From: Microbacterium rhizosphaerae
GTDB taxonomy: Bacteria > Actinomycetota > Actinomycetes > Actinomycetales > Microbacteriaceae
Length of the DNA: 64,000 bases
Direction of reading: 5' to 3'
Assembly (NCBI RefSeq): GCF_034120055.1
Contig: NZ_CP139368.1
Span: forward strand, 3,720,001-3,784,000
Part shown: in pieces, positions 8,939 to 17,884 of the stretch
Position numbering within the stretch: position 1 is the first letter of the stretch
How the letters are laid out: each line of letters begins with the position of its first letter
Translations under genes and position numbers: made by a program
The notes under the pieces: generated by a model
Database searches by the model: none
The model's input: only the letters and a program-made list of their open reading frames with translations
Told to the model about the DNA's origin: nothing

Positions 8939-9943
8939 TCAGGACCGCGGCTCGCCCGTCGAGCGGCGCTGCTCCACGCGTGGCTGGAAGACCACGTCGT
9001 GTCCCGGGACCTCGCCGGCCAGCAGCGCCCTCATGCGCAGCCACGCCTGGCCGCCGAGCTCCTCGTGCGGGACGGACACCGTGGTCAGCGGGGGCGTCGT
9101 GTAGCGGGCGAAAGGGATGTCGTCGAATCCCGTGACCGAGATGTCCTCCGGTACGCGCACGCCGAGCTCGAGGAGGCCGTTCATGGCTCCGATCGCCACA
9201 AGATCGTTGTAGGCGACGACAGCCGTCGCCGATGACGCCGTCACCGCCCGGGCCGCCGCCGTGCCGCTCTCGATGCTCGCACCGGCGGGGATGCGATCCA
9301 CGACGAGATCCGGGTGGAGGCGCTGCATCTCATCCAGACCCGCGAGGCGGTCACGGTTCGACGCGCTCTCCGGTGGTCCGTCGAGATAGACGAGGTGCCG
9401 GTGTCCGAGGTCGTAGAGGTGACGGACGAGATTGCGGATGCCGGACTGGTAGTCGATCGACAGCGATGGCGCATCCAGACGCGAATTCGCGCGGTTTATC
9501 AGGACGAGCGGCTTCAGACCGGCCCCGAGGTGGACGAGTTCCGCGTCCGTCATCCGCGGGGCGCACAGGACGATCGCGTCGCACCGCCCCCGCACCTCGG
9601 CCACCAGCAGAGGCTCGTCCTGCGGAGACTCCGCGGAGTCCGCGACGAGCACCCGGTAGCCGTCTTTCGCGGCCGCTTTGCTGAGGCTGGAGAGCATCGC
9701 CTGGAAGGCGGGGTTCGCCAGATCGGGGACGACGAAGGCGATCGCGTGCGTCTGCCCGAGGGCGAGGCTGCGGGCGAGATGACTCGGAGAATAGGCCAGC
9801 TCCGCGGCGGACTGACGCACACGCTCCGCGACCTCGGGCTCGCCCGCGAACCTGCCGTTCATGACCCGCGACACCGTGGCCGGCGACACGCCCGCGTGCT
9901 TGGCGACCTGAGTGATCGTCGCGGCCCCCGAACTCCTCGTCAC
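8939..9943 (-). CDS. LacI-family transcriptional repressor (set 1 operators)
   Basis: 334 residues from GTG with GGGAAGGACGGGAG upstream. The N-terminus has the LacI helix-turn-helix ITQVAKHAGVSPATVSRVMN. The remainder is a periplasmic-binding-like sensor domain (AIAFVVPDLANPAF, ISVTGFDDIPFARY). It sits between the binding-protein gene and the permease operon, and palindromes of the same 14-bp sequence flank it at 8883 and 10044, with two more at 2742 and 2831, making it the obvious candidate to bind them. The inducer is probably a uronate-containing sugar, by context only. Confidence 0.92.
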   Translation of the reverse strand: MTRSSGAATITQVAKHAGVSPATVSRVMNGRFAGEPEVAERVRQSAAELAYSPSHLARSLALGQTHAIAFVVPDLANPAFQAMLSSLSKAAAKDGYRVLVADSAESPQDEPLLVAEVRGRCDAIVLCAPRMTDAELVHLGAGLKPLVLINRANSRLDAPSLSIDYQSGIRNLVRHLYDLGHRHLVYLDGPPESASNRDRLAGLDEMQRLHPDLVVDRIPAGASIESGTAAARAVTASSATAVVAYNDLVAIGAMNGLLELGVRVPEDISVTGFDDIPFARYTTPPLTTVSVPHEELGGQAWLRMRALLAGEVPGHDVVFQPRVEQRRSTGEPRS

Positions 9944-10043
9944 GCTCCCGTCCTTCCCGATCGGTGCAGATGTCGTCTCATTGTCCAGCGGACGGCGGGG
10001 TTTGACGACCAGCCGGGCACCATGTCACAATCGACGGATGCGG

Positions 10044-10057
10044 TGAAACCGCTTTCT
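10044..10057. promoter_or_regulatory. LacI-type operator, set 1 (before permease/uronate operon)
   Basis: TGAAACCGCTTTCT, 41 bases before the GTG of the first permease and upstream of the eight-kilobase plus-strand operon. Confidence 0.72.
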
Positions 10058-10097
10058 TGGCACTCCAGAAAATATCACGACCGACGAGGAGGTTGAC

Positions 10098-11075
10098 GTG
10101 AGCAGTCTCGGCGAGCTGCGATCCATCGCGATCAGTAACCGGCAGCTGCGCGCCGCGAAGCAGGCGGGGCTGCCGCGCCCGAAGAAGGAGAAGCGCGACA
10201 ACCTCGCGGGGTTCCTCTTCCTGGCGCCGTGGCTGGTCGGACTGGTGGCGTTCACCCTCGTGCCGATGCTGGCGTCGCTGTGGTTCTCCTTCACGAACTA
10301 CAACCTGCTGAAGTCCCCCCTCAAGTTCCCCCCGACCTTCATCGGATTCGGCAACTACATCCAGATGTTCCAGGACGGCGAGTTCTGGAACTCCCTGCGC
10401 GTGACCCTGGTCTACGTCGTGACGGCGGTGCCGCTGCAGCTCGCCGTCGCCCTCGGGCTGGCCGTGCTCCTGGACCGCGGCATGCGCGGCCTTCCGTTCT
10501 ACCGTTCGGTGTTCTACCTGCCGAGCCTGCTGGGCGGATCGGTTGCGGTGTCGATCCTGTGGCGCGAGCTGTTCGCGAAGGACGGGCTGCTCAACAGCTT
10601 CCTCGCACTCTTCGGCATCAACGCGCCGGGCTGGATCGGAGACCCCAACTATGCGCTGTGGACGCTCGTGCTGCTGCACGTGTGGACCTTCGGCTCTCCC
10701 ATGGTGATCTTCCTCGCCGGTCTCCGGCAGATTCCCGACATGTACCTCGAGGCGGCCGAGATGGACGGCGCCGGACGCTGGCGACGCTTCTTCACGATCA
10801 CGCTGCCGCTGCTGACGCCGATCATCTTCTTCAACCTCGTGCTGCAGATCATCTTCGCGTTCCAGACCTTCACCCAGGCGTACGTCATCTCCGGCGGCAC
10901 AGGCGGACCGGCGGACTCGACGATGTTCTACTCGCTGCTGCTCTACCGGGTCGGATTCCTCGAATACCACATGGGCTACGCATCCGCGATGGCCTGGTTC
11001 CTCGTGGTGGTGATCGGCGCCTTCACCGCTGTCAACTTCTGGTTCTCGAAGTATTGGGTGTTCTATGACGACTGA
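10098..11075 (+). CDS. ABC sugar importer permease, MalF/UgpA type
   Basis: 325 residues from GTG with GAGGAGG upstream. It has six predicted membrane helices beginning at FLFLAPWLVGLVAF, and the cytoplasmic EAA loop reads EAAEMDGAGRWRRFF. Its stop overlaps the start of the partner permease by 11 bases, indicating tight coupling. Together they form the membrane channel for the binding protein encoded divergently at 7456-8802. The operon continues into the sugar-acid catabolic genes. Confidence 0.92.
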   Translation: MSSLGELRSIAISNRQLRAAKQAGLPRPKKEKRDNLAGFLFLAPWLVGLVAFTLVPMLASLWFSFTNYNLLKSPLKFPPTFIGFGNYIQMFQDGEFWNSLRVTLVYVVTAVPLQLAVALGLAVLLDRGMRGLPFYRSVFYLPSLLGGSVAVSILWRELFAKDGLLNSFLALFGINAPGWIGDPNYALWTLVLLHVWTFGSPMVIFLAGLRQIPDMYLEAAEMDGAGRWRRFFTITLPLLTPIIFFNLVLQIIFAFQTFTQAYVISGGTGGPADSTMFYSLLLYRVGFLEYHMGYASAMAWFLVVVIGAFTAVNFWFSKYWVFYDD

Positions 11076-11985
11076 AACCGAACTCGTGGTCACCGCGCCG
11101 GCGCAGTTGCGCCACGGTCTGGACGCCGTGCGGCGCGCTCCCGCCGCGCCACGGACCCGCAGAAGGTGGCCCTCGATCCTCAAGCACGCGGGGCTCATCG
11201 CACTCTCGCTCCTGATGGTGTATCCGCTGCTCTGGCTCGTGGCATCCAGCCTGAAGCCGAACGGCGACATCTTCAAAGACCTCACGATCTTCCCGTCGCA
11301 CGTCACGCTCCAGAACTACGTGACCGGCTGGAACGATCTGCAGCTGCCGTTCGGCGTCTTCATCCTGAATTCGACCCTCATCGCCGTCGGCTGCATCATC
11401 GGCAACCTGGTCTCCTGCTCCCTGGCCGCCTACGCGTTCGCCCGGGTGCGATTCCGGGGCCGCGCGATCTTCTTCGCGATCATGCTGGGGACGATCATGC
11501 TTCCCTTCCAGGTCGTGATGGTCCCCCAGTTCACGATCTTCAAGGAGCTCGGCTGGCTGAACACCTTCCTCCCGCTGATCGTCCCCAAGTTCGTCGCCGT
11601 GGACGCGTTCTTCATCTTCTTGATGGTCCAGTTCATCCGCGCCCTGCCCAACGAGATCTTCGAGGCCGCGCGGATCGACGGCGCCGGACATCCCCGGATG
11701 TTCGCGCAGATCACCCTGCCGCTTATGGTGCCGGCGCTGGCCACGACGACGATCTTCACGTTCATCTGGACCTGGAGCGACTTCTTCGGGCCGCTGCTGT
11801 ACCTCCGGCTGCCGTCGACCTTCACGGTGTCGATCGCGCTCAAGGGGTACCTCGACGCCCAGTCGACCTCCGACTACGGGTCGATGTTCGCGATGTCCGT
11901 CGTCTCGCTCCTGCCCCTGTTCCTCATCTTCCTCGTCGGTCAGAAGTACCTCATCAAGGGCTTCGCGACCACGGGCATCAAGTGA
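11065..11985 (+). CDS. ABC sugar importer permease, MalG/UgpE type
   Basis: 306 residues. Six membrane helices start at ILKHAGLIALSLLMVYPLLW, with the EAA loop EAARIDGAGHPRMF and the C-terminal QKYLIKGFATTGIK typical of MalG-type subunits. It overlaps the upstream permease and is followed after 10 bases by the oxidoreductase gene, so import and breakdown appear to be expressed together. Confidence 0.92.
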   Translation: MTTETELVVTAPAQLRHGLDAVRRAPAAPRTRRRWPSILKHAGLIALSLLMVYPLLWLVASSLKPNGDIFKDLTIFPSHVTLQNYVTGWNDLQLPFGVFILNSTLIAVGCIIGNLVSCSLAAYAFARVRFRGRAIFFAIMLGTIMLPFQVVMVPQFTIFKELGWLNTFLPLIVPKFVAVDAFFIFLMVQFIRALPNEIFEAARIDGAGHPRMFAQITLPLMVPALATTTIFTFIWTWSDFFGPLLYLRLPSTFTVSIALKGYLDAQSTSDYGSMFAMSVVSLLPLFLIFLVGQKYLIKGFATTGIK

Positions 11986-11995
11986 TCGGATACCC

Positions 11996-13366
11996 ATGAC
12001 GAATCGTCTGCGCTACGCCCTCATCGGCACGGGATCGCGCGCCCAGATGTACCTCGATGCGATCGCCGGCCCGCACGCCGAGCGCGCTGAGCTCGTCGCC
12101 GTCGGCGACACCAACCCCGGTCGGGTCGAGTGGTCGGTCCAGCAGCATCCCGCGCTCGGGACGCCGCTCCGGTTCGAGCCCGACGACCTCGCCGACATCG
12201 TGCGCACCCAGGCCATCGACCGGGTCATCGTCACCACTCCGGATCTGACGCATGCCGACTACATCGTGACCGCCTTGTCGGCTGGTGCGGATGTGGTCGT
12301 GGAGAAGCCGCTCACGACGACGGAGGAGGGCGTGCGGCGCATCGCCGAGGCGGTCGAACGCACAGGGCGCAGCGTGCGCGTCACCTTCAACTACCGGTAT
12401 TCGCCGCGCAACAGCGCCCTGCGGCGCGTCATCGCATCCGGGGAGATCGGCGACGTCACCTCGGTCCACTTCGAGTGGGTGCTCGACACCGCGCACGGCG
12501 CGGACTACTTCCGGCGCTGGCACCGCGACAAGGCGAACTCGGGCGGCCTGCTCATCCACAAGGCGTCCCACCACTTCGATCTCGTGAACTGGTGGATCGC
12601 CGACAGCCCGACGCGTGTGTTCGCCAGCGGAGGACTGCGCTTCTACGGCGCCGAGAACGCCGCCACGCGAGGACTGAGCGCTCGGCCTGAGCGCGGCACC
12701 ACCGACTCGCCGCTGCGCGACGCGTTCAGCCTCGATCTGCGGCAGGATGCTGCGCTGCGCGGGCTGTATCTGGAACAGGAGGGCTTCGACGGCTACCTCC
12801 GCGATCGCGACGTGTTCGATCCCGGGATCACCATCGAGGACAACCTCTCGCTCGTGGTCGACTACGCGAGCGGTGCCACCATGTCGTACTCGCTGAACGC
12901 GCACTCTCCGTGGGAGGGTTACACCGTCGCCGTCAACGGCACCCGTGGCCGCGCCGAGCTCGTGGTGGTCGAGCGCGGAGCGGTGCTTCTCGACGAGGCC
13001 GGCCGTGCGGTGGTGGATCCCAGTGCCCGTCCCGAAGGCGTCGCCGATGACGAAGCGCGGCCGGTCGGCGAGCGCCTTCTCGTGCAGCGCCACTTTGCCT
13101 CCGCCGTCGAGGCGGAGATTCCCGTCGCGGACGGAGGCCACGGCGGCGGCGATGCACAGCTGCTGCGCGACGTCTTCGTCGGCAGCGACCACGACCCGCT
13201 TCACCGGGCCGCCGGCTGGGAGGACGGCGTCCGCTCGGTCGTCGTCGGTCTGGCCGGAAACCGCTCGCTCGCGACCGGGCTGCCCGTCCACGTGGCCGAC
13301 CTCGATCTCGGCTCCGCCGCGGCCGCCACCGCCTCCCCCGCGCGCGCCCTCGAGCTGTCGCAATGA
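11996..13366 (+). CDS. Gfo/Idh/MocA-family NAD(P)-dependent oxidoreductase
   Basis: 456 residues, long for the family (usually 330-400). The N-terminal Rossmann motif is LIGTGSRAQ, followed by the family EKP motif (VVVEKPLTT) and a C-terminal domain that includes NSGGLLIHKASHHFDLVNWW, with the His pair usually found in the active site. It probably oxidises a sugar or sugar acid with NAD(P). It opens the catabolic part of the operon and overlaps the next gene by four bases. Two C-terminal Ala-rich segments (GGHGGGDAQ, SAAAATASPA) account for part of the extra length. The substrate is not readable. Confidence 0.85.
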   Translation: MTNRLRYALIGTGSRAQMYLDAIAGPHAERAELVAVGDTNPGRVEWSVQQHPALGTPLRFEPDDLADIVRTQAIDRVIVTTPDLTHADYIVTALSAGADVVVEKPLTTTEEGVRRIAEAVERTGRSVRVTFNYRYSPRNSALRRVIASGEIGDVTSVHFEWVLDTAHGADYFRRWHRDKANSGGLLIHKASHHFDLVNWWIADSPTRVFASGGLRFYGAENAATRGLSARPERGTTDSPLRDAFSLDLRQDAALRGLYLEQEGFDGYLRDRDVFDPGITIEDNLSLVVDYASGATMSYSLNAHSPWEGYTVAVNGTRGRAELVVVERGAVLLDEAGRAVVDPSARPEGVADDEARPVGERLLVQRHFASAVEAEIPVADGGHGGGDAQLLRDVFVGSDHDPLHRAAGWEDGVRSVVVGLAGNRSLATGLPVHVADLDLGSAAAATASPARALELSQ

Positions 13367-14277
13367 GCCGCATCGTCGTCACGGGCGGCGCGGGTCGCCT
13401 CGGCCGCAGCCTCGTGGTCGGCCTTGCCGACGCCGGCCATGAGGTGCTGTCGCTCGATCGCCGCACCTCTCCCGCCCTGCAGCGCGAGGGGATCACCCAG
13501 CGCCTCGCCGACCTGAGCGATGCGGGTGCCGCGGCCTCCGCGCTCGCCGAGGCCCGAGCCGATGCGCTCATACACCTCGCCGCCATCGCTGTGCCCTTCA
13601 GCGCCCCGGAGGACGTCATCATGAGCACCAACGCGGGCATGGCGGTCGCTGTGCTCGGCGGGGCGGTGCGGGCAGGCATCCCGAAGGTGATCGCCGCATC
13701 CAGCCCCACCGTGCTCGGCTACGGGGCACCCACGGGCTGGGTGCCCGAGCGCTTCCCGCTCGACGAGACGACCCCGCCGCGCCCGTGGAACGCCTACGCA
13801 CTCTCGAAGCTCCTCATCGAGCAGACCATCGGGATGCTGGCGCGCCAGACGGGCGACGCGGTCCGATTCGCCGCGTTCCGACCGTGCTACGTGATCGCCC
13901 CCGAGGAATGGGCCGGCGCCCCGACCCAGCAGGGGCACACGGTGCAGGAGCGCTTGGACGATCCTGCGCTTGCCGCACCGGCGATCTTCAACTATGTCGA
14001 CGCGCGGGATGTCGCGGCCTTCGCCGACACCCTGCTCGGCGCGATGGGCGACATCCCGAACGGCGAGGTGTTCTTCGTCGGCGCGGATGACGCGCTCGCT
14101 CGCGAGCCCCTCGCGGAGCTCATCCCCCGATACTTCCCCGGAACGGAGCGGGCGGCCGCCGCACTGACCGGCACGGCGCCGGCCTTCTCGTCGGCGAAGG
14201 CCCATCGTCTGCTGGGGTGGCGACCGCGTCACGCATGGCGCGACGAACTCGTTCCGACCGCCGCAGCAAGGAGCTGA
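13363..14277 (+). CDS. NAD-dependent epimerase/dehydratase, possible uronate dehydrogenase
   Basis: 304 residues, extended SDR fold. The dinucleotide motif is VTGGAGRLGRSL, and the active site combines the ASSP segment with YALSK (YxxxK). Uronate dehydrogenases, which turn glucuronate or galacturonate into aldarolactones, belong to this group and are usually about 265-280 residues. Position between an importer and kdgD supports that role, but many sugar epimerases look the same. It overlaps the preceding gene (ATGA-type) and stops one base before the next start. Confidence 0.7.
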   Translation: MSRIVVTGGAGRLGRSLVVGLADAGHEVLSLDRRTSPALQREGITQRLADLSDAGAAASALAEARADALIHLAAIAVPFSAPEDVIMSTNAGMAVAVLGGAVRAGIPKVIAASSPTVLGYGAPTGWVPERFPLDETTPPRPWNAYALSKLLIEQTIGMLARQTGDAVRFAAFRPCYVIAPEEWAGAPTQQGHTVQERLDDPALAAPAIFNYVDARDVAAFADTLLGAMGDIPNGEVFFVGADDALAREPLAELIPRYFPGTERAAAALTGTAPAFSSAKAHRLLGWRPRHAWRDELVPTAAARS

Positions 14278-14278
14278 T

Positions 14279-15178
14279 GTGGACTTCGACGGCATCCTCT
14301 TCTTCCCCGTCACACCGTTCGACGAGCGGGGCCGCGTCGACGAGGAGCTGCTCGCGCAGCATGTCGCCGACGGCGTCGCCCACGGCGCCGGCGGAGTGTT
14401 CCCGGCGTGCGGCACGGGCGAGTACCACGCCCTGTCCGCCGGCGAGGCTCACTCGGTCGTGCGCACGGCCGTCGGCGTCGTGGCGGGGCACGCACCCGTC
14501 GTCGCGGGTGCGGGCGGCGCGCTCGGACACGCGATCGCGGTGGGTCGCGGTGCGGCGGAGGCCGGCGCGGACGCGCTGCTCGTGCTGCCGCCCTACTTGG
14601 TCGGCGGCCCGCAGGACGGCCTCGTCGCCTACGTCGAGCAGATCGCCGCCGCATCCGGGCTCCCGGTCATCGTGTACCACCGCGCGAACGGGCAGTTCAC
14701 GCCGGCCGCGATCCGCCGCCTGGCCGAGAACCCGCGCGTCGTGGGATTCAAGGACGGCGCGGGAGATCTGGGCGTGACGCAGCAGATCGTCCGCGTGGTC
14801 GCCGAGAGCGGGCGCGACGATTTCGCGTTCTTCAACGGCCTGCTCACCGCCGAGCTCACCCAAGCCGCGTATCGCGGCATCGGCGTGCCCCTCTACTCGT
14901 CGGCGGCCTTCGCGATGGTCCCCGAGGTGGCGAACGCGTATTACCGCGCGTACGTCGACGGCGACGAGGAGCGACGCCTGGCGCTGCTCGACGGCTTCTA
15001 CCGTCCGCTGGTCGCGCTTCGCGACGAGACCCCGGGATTCGGCGTCTCGCTGATCAAAGCGGGCCTGCGGCTGTCCGGCATGCCGGTGGGCGGCGTGCGG
15101 GCACCGCTGGTCGATCCGACGCCGGCGCAGCAGGAGCGCCTCGCCGGCGTCCTCGCGGCGGGGCGCGCGCTGCTGTGA
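14279..15178 (+). CDS. kdgD: 5-dehydro-4-deoxyglucarate dehydratase
   Basis: 299 residues, GTG start one base after the preceding stop. It is a DapA-superfamily class I enzyme that dehydrates and decarboxylates 5-keto-4-deoxy-glucarate to alpha-ketoglutarate semialdehyde. FFPVTPFDERG and GVFPACGTGEY are diagnostic of the KdgD branch; the Schiff-base Lys is in VVGFKDGAGD and the conserved Tyr in VIVYHRANG. The next two genes encode enzymes that would act just before and just after it in the oxidative uronate pathway. The stop overlaps the next start (GTGA). Confidence 0.87.
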   Translation: MDFDGILFFPVTPFDERGRVDEELLAQHVADGVAHGAGGVFPACGTGEYHALSAGEAHSVVRTAVGVVAGHAPVVAGAGGALGHAIAVGRGAAEAGADALLVLPPYLVGGPQDGLVAYVEQIAAASGLPVIVYHRANGQFTPAAIRRLAENPRVVGFKDGAGDLGVTQQIVRVVAESGRDDFAFFNGLLTAELTQAAYRGIGVPLYSSAAFAMVPEVANAYYRAYVDGDEERRLALLDGFYRPLVALRDETPGFGVSLIKAGLRLSGMPVGGVRAPLVDPTPAQQERLAGVLAAGRALL

Positions 15179-16248
15179 CCACGATCCGCGGGTTCGACGC
15201 CCGGCTGGTCCGTGTGCCGCTGACGCGCCCGTGGGCCTCCGACGTGACGAGCGTCGGCGTGATCGCCACCCATGTCGTCCGCTCGGACGGCGCGCAGGGC
15301 TGGGGCTTCTCCTGGACGCCGCAGATCGGCGCCGAGGCCGTGCTCGCCCTCCTCGCACACGACATCGCGGGGTTCGCGATCGGACGGGATGCGGCGCCCG
15401 GTGCGCTCTGGGACGACCTGTGGCGCCACCTACACGAAGCCGGCAGCGGCGGGATCACGACCATCGCCATGGCAGGGATGGATCTCGCCCTGTGGGACGC
15501 GGAGGCGCGCAGGCAGGGTGAGCCGATCTCCGGGCTGCTCGGCCGCGAACGCGACGCCGTGCGGGTGTACGGCAGCGGCGTGAACCTGCACTACCCGATC
15601 GACGAGCTCGTGGCCCAGGTGCGCCGCTGGGTCGGCGGCGGGTACGAGGCGATCAAAGTCAAGGTGGGCAAGCCTGACCTCGCCGAAGATGTCGAGAGGA
15701 TCGCGGCGGTGCGTGAGGCGCTCGGGCCCGACCGCGCACTCATGATCGACGCGAACCAGCGCTGGAACCTGGACCAGGCCACGCGTGCGCTCGACGCGCT
15801 CCACGGGTTCGACCTCGCCTGGATCGAGGAGCCGCTGGCGGCCGACGACCTGCGCGGCCACGCCGAGCTCGCCCGCCGCATCGATGTGCCGATCGCGCTC
15901 GGCGAGAACCTGTACACGACGTACCGCTTCCGCGAATTCCTGGATGCCGGCGCCGCGCAGATCGTCCAGCCGAACGTCGTGCGGGTCGGCGGTATCACCC
16001 CCTTCCTGCGCGTCGCCGAATCGGCCGCCGAGCACGGCGCGCCCCTGCATCCCCATGTGCTTCCGGAGCTCTCCGGTCAGCTCGCGCTGGCGCTGCCCGC
16101 CTGCGGCGGCGTCGAGCCGTGGACCGAAGACGTCGAGGATGCGGGCTTCGGCGCTCTCGGCGCACTGCGCGATCCGTCACCTGTGCGCATCGTCGCAGGC
16201 CGCCTGGCAGAGCGGCCGCACGATGGCCTGGGCATCCGCTTCGCCTGA
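15175..16248 (+). CDS. Enolase-superfamily (mandelate racemase) sugar-acid dehydratase/cycloisomerase
   Basis: 357 residues from the GTG overlapping the kdgD stop. The family KxK catalytic motif is IKVKVGKPD. Metal ligands are predicted in LMIDANQ (Asp), AWIEEPL (Glu) and ALGENLY (Glu), and the general acid/base His in HPHVLPEL. Next to kdgD this is most likely a galactarolactone cycloisomerase or an aldarate dehydratase delivering 5-keto-4-deoxy-glucarate. Superfamily membership is firm; the reaction is inferred from neighbours. Confidence 0.82.
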   Translation: MTTIRGFDARLVRVPLTRPWASDVTSVGVIATHVVRSDGAQGWGFSWTPQIGAEAVLALLAHDIAGFAIGRDAAPGALWDDLWRHLHEAGSGGITTIAMAGMDLALWDAEARRQGEPISGLLGRERDAVRVYGSGVNLHYPIDELVAQVRRWVGGGYEAIKVKVGKPDLAEDVERIAAVREALGPDRALMIDANQRWNLDQATRALDALHGFDLAWIEEPLAADDLRGHAELARRIDVPIALGENLYTTYRFREFLDAGAAQIVQPNVVRVGGITPFLRVAESAAEHGAPLHPHVLPELSGQLALALPACGGVEPWTEDVEDAGFGALGALRDPSPVRIVAGRLAERPHDGLGIRFA

Positions 16249-16313
16249 CCCCCGATGTTCCCTCCGGTCGGCGAGCGGGACTCGCCCCCGGCCGACGACC
16301 CGAAAGGACCGCC

Positions 16314-17756
16314 ATGACCACCACTTCGCGAGAGCTGGATGAGATCGCCGCACGAGCAGCATCCGCCGTCCCGGCCTGGAGGGAATCGGATGCTGCGACC
16401 CGCGCCGGGTGGCTCGGCGCTGTCGCGGACGCGCTGGATGCGACCGCCGACGAGCTGGTCGAGATCGCCGAACGCGAGACCCGTCTGGGCGCACCGCGGC
16501 TGCGTGGTGAGGTGGCGCGCACGACCGGCCAGCTGCGGCTGTTCGCTGCGGTGGTCCAGGAGGGCTCGTACTTGGAGCTGACCGTCGACGATGCGGACGG
16601 GTCGGCCGTTCCGCCGCTCCCCGAGCTCCGGCGCATGCTCGTGCCCGTGGGACCGGTCGCCGTCTTCTCGGCCTCGAACTTCCCGTTCGCCTTCTCGGTC
16701 TGCGGCGGCGACACCGCATCGGCTCTGGCGGCCGGGAACCCGGTGATCGTGAAGGCTCACTCCGGGCACCCCGAGCTCTCGCGCCGCACCGCCGAGGTCG
16801 CGTCGGCGGCGTTGTTCGCCGCGGGCGCGCCGGTGGGCTCTGTGGCACTCGTGGAAGGGCGGGAGGCCGGCAATGCGCTCGTGCAGCACCCCGTCGTGCG
16901 CGCGGCAGGGTTCACGGGGTCGCTGACGGGCGGCCGTGCGCTGTTCGACCTCGCCGCCGGGCGACCGGATCCGATCCCGTTCTACGGCGAGCTCGGCAGC
17001 GTCAATCCGGTCGTCGTGACCCCGGCCGCCGCTCACGCGCGTGGCGACGAGCTCGCGCGTGGACTCGTGGGTTCCTTCACGCTCGGTGCGGGCCAGTTCT
17101 GCACGAAGCCCGGCGTCGTGTTCGTGCCGGCGGATGCCGGGTTCGAGGCATCCGTCGCCGCCGCCGTGACATCGGCCGCCGGCGGACCGCTTCTCACCGA
17201 CCGCATCACCGCCGCATTCCCCCAGGGTGTCGCGCACCTGGAAGGCGACCCGTCGGTCGCCGTGCTCGCCGAGGGCGCACCGACTCCGGACGGCGCCCGC
17301 CCGATCGTGCTGACGACGGATGCCGCGGCCGTCGCCGAGCGCCCGGAGACCCTCCTCGAGGAGTGCTTCGGACCGGTCACGCTGCTCGTGCGGTACGCGT
17401 CGGAGACGGACCTCCGCGAGGCGCTCTCAGCCGTCCCCGGGAGCCTCACCGCGACCCTGCACGCCGAGGGGGGCGATGACGTCGCCGACACGCTGGCACT
17501 GCTGCAGGCCCGTGCGGGCCGCGTGCTGTTCGCCGGCTGGCCCACCGGCGTCGCCGTCACGTGGTCGCAGCAGCACGGCGGCCCGTGGCCGGCGACCACG
17601 TCGCTGCACACGTCCGTCGGAGCGACCTCGATCCGTCGCTTCCTGCGTCCCGTCGTCTTCCAGGACGCGCCGGAACGGCTGCTGCCGATGGCGCTGCGGG
17701 ACGACGCGCTGGCCCGCATCCCGCATCGCCGGAACGGCGTGCTGCGCGTCCCTTGA
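16314..17756 (+). CDS. Alpha-ketoglutarate semialdehyde dehydrogenase-type ALDH
   Basis: 480 residues. I use the ATG at 16314 with AAAGGA upstream; the reading frame is open further 5' but without a ribosome site. Aldehyde dehydrogenase motifs are present: FSASNFPFAF (catalytic Asn), FYGELGS (Glu) and GAGQFCTKPG (nucleophile Cys). The C-terminal HGGPWPATT and TSVGATSIRRF are characteristic of the NADP-type alpha-ketoglutarate-semialdehyde subgroup. It would convert the KdgD product to alpha-ketoglutarate for the TCA cycle. Last gene of the operon; a 65-base gap before it contains a possible hairpin. Confidence 0.87.
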   Translation: MTTTSRELDEIAARAASAVPAWRESDAATRAGWLGAVADALDATADELVEIAERETRLGAPRLRGEVARTTGQLRLFAAVVQEGSYLELTVDDADGSAVPPLPELRRMLVPVGPVAVFSASNFPFAFSVCGGDTASALAAGNPVIVKAHSGHPELSRRTAEVASAALFAAGAPVGSVALVEGREAGNALVQHPVVRAAGFTGSLTGGRALFDLAAGRPDPIPFYGELGSVNPVVVTPAAAHARGDELARGLVGSFTLGAGQFCTKPGVVFVPADAGFEASVAAAVTSAAGGPLLTDRITAAFPQGVAHLEGDPSVAVLAEGAPTPDGARPIVLTTDAAAVAERPETLLEECFGPVTLLVRYASETDLREALSAVPGSLTATLHAEGGDDVADTLALLQARAGRVLFAGWPTGVAVTWSQQHGGPWPATTSLHTSVGATSIRRFLRPVVFQDAPERLLPMALRDDALARIPHRRNGVLRVP

Positions 17757-17884
17757 GCGCTGACGGTGGACCCGGACGACACCGGCGGGGCATCCCCGAG
17801 GGCTTGTCGGGCGGGTTCTTCACGGCGGGCTGGACGTGTTCGATGTTCATCGGATCCCGCGTTCCTCGGGCGTCATCGTGGGCG

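Noticed and set aside
9978..11997. Long minus-strand frames rich in Glu, His and Arg
   Set aside because: They are antisense to the two permease genes; hydrophobic helices on the other strand give this composition when read in reverse.
16267..16296. GTCGGC...GCCGAC hairpin between the enolase-superfamily and ALDH genes as a terminator
   Set aside because: The stem is short and the genes are probably one operon; at most a partial attenuation signal.
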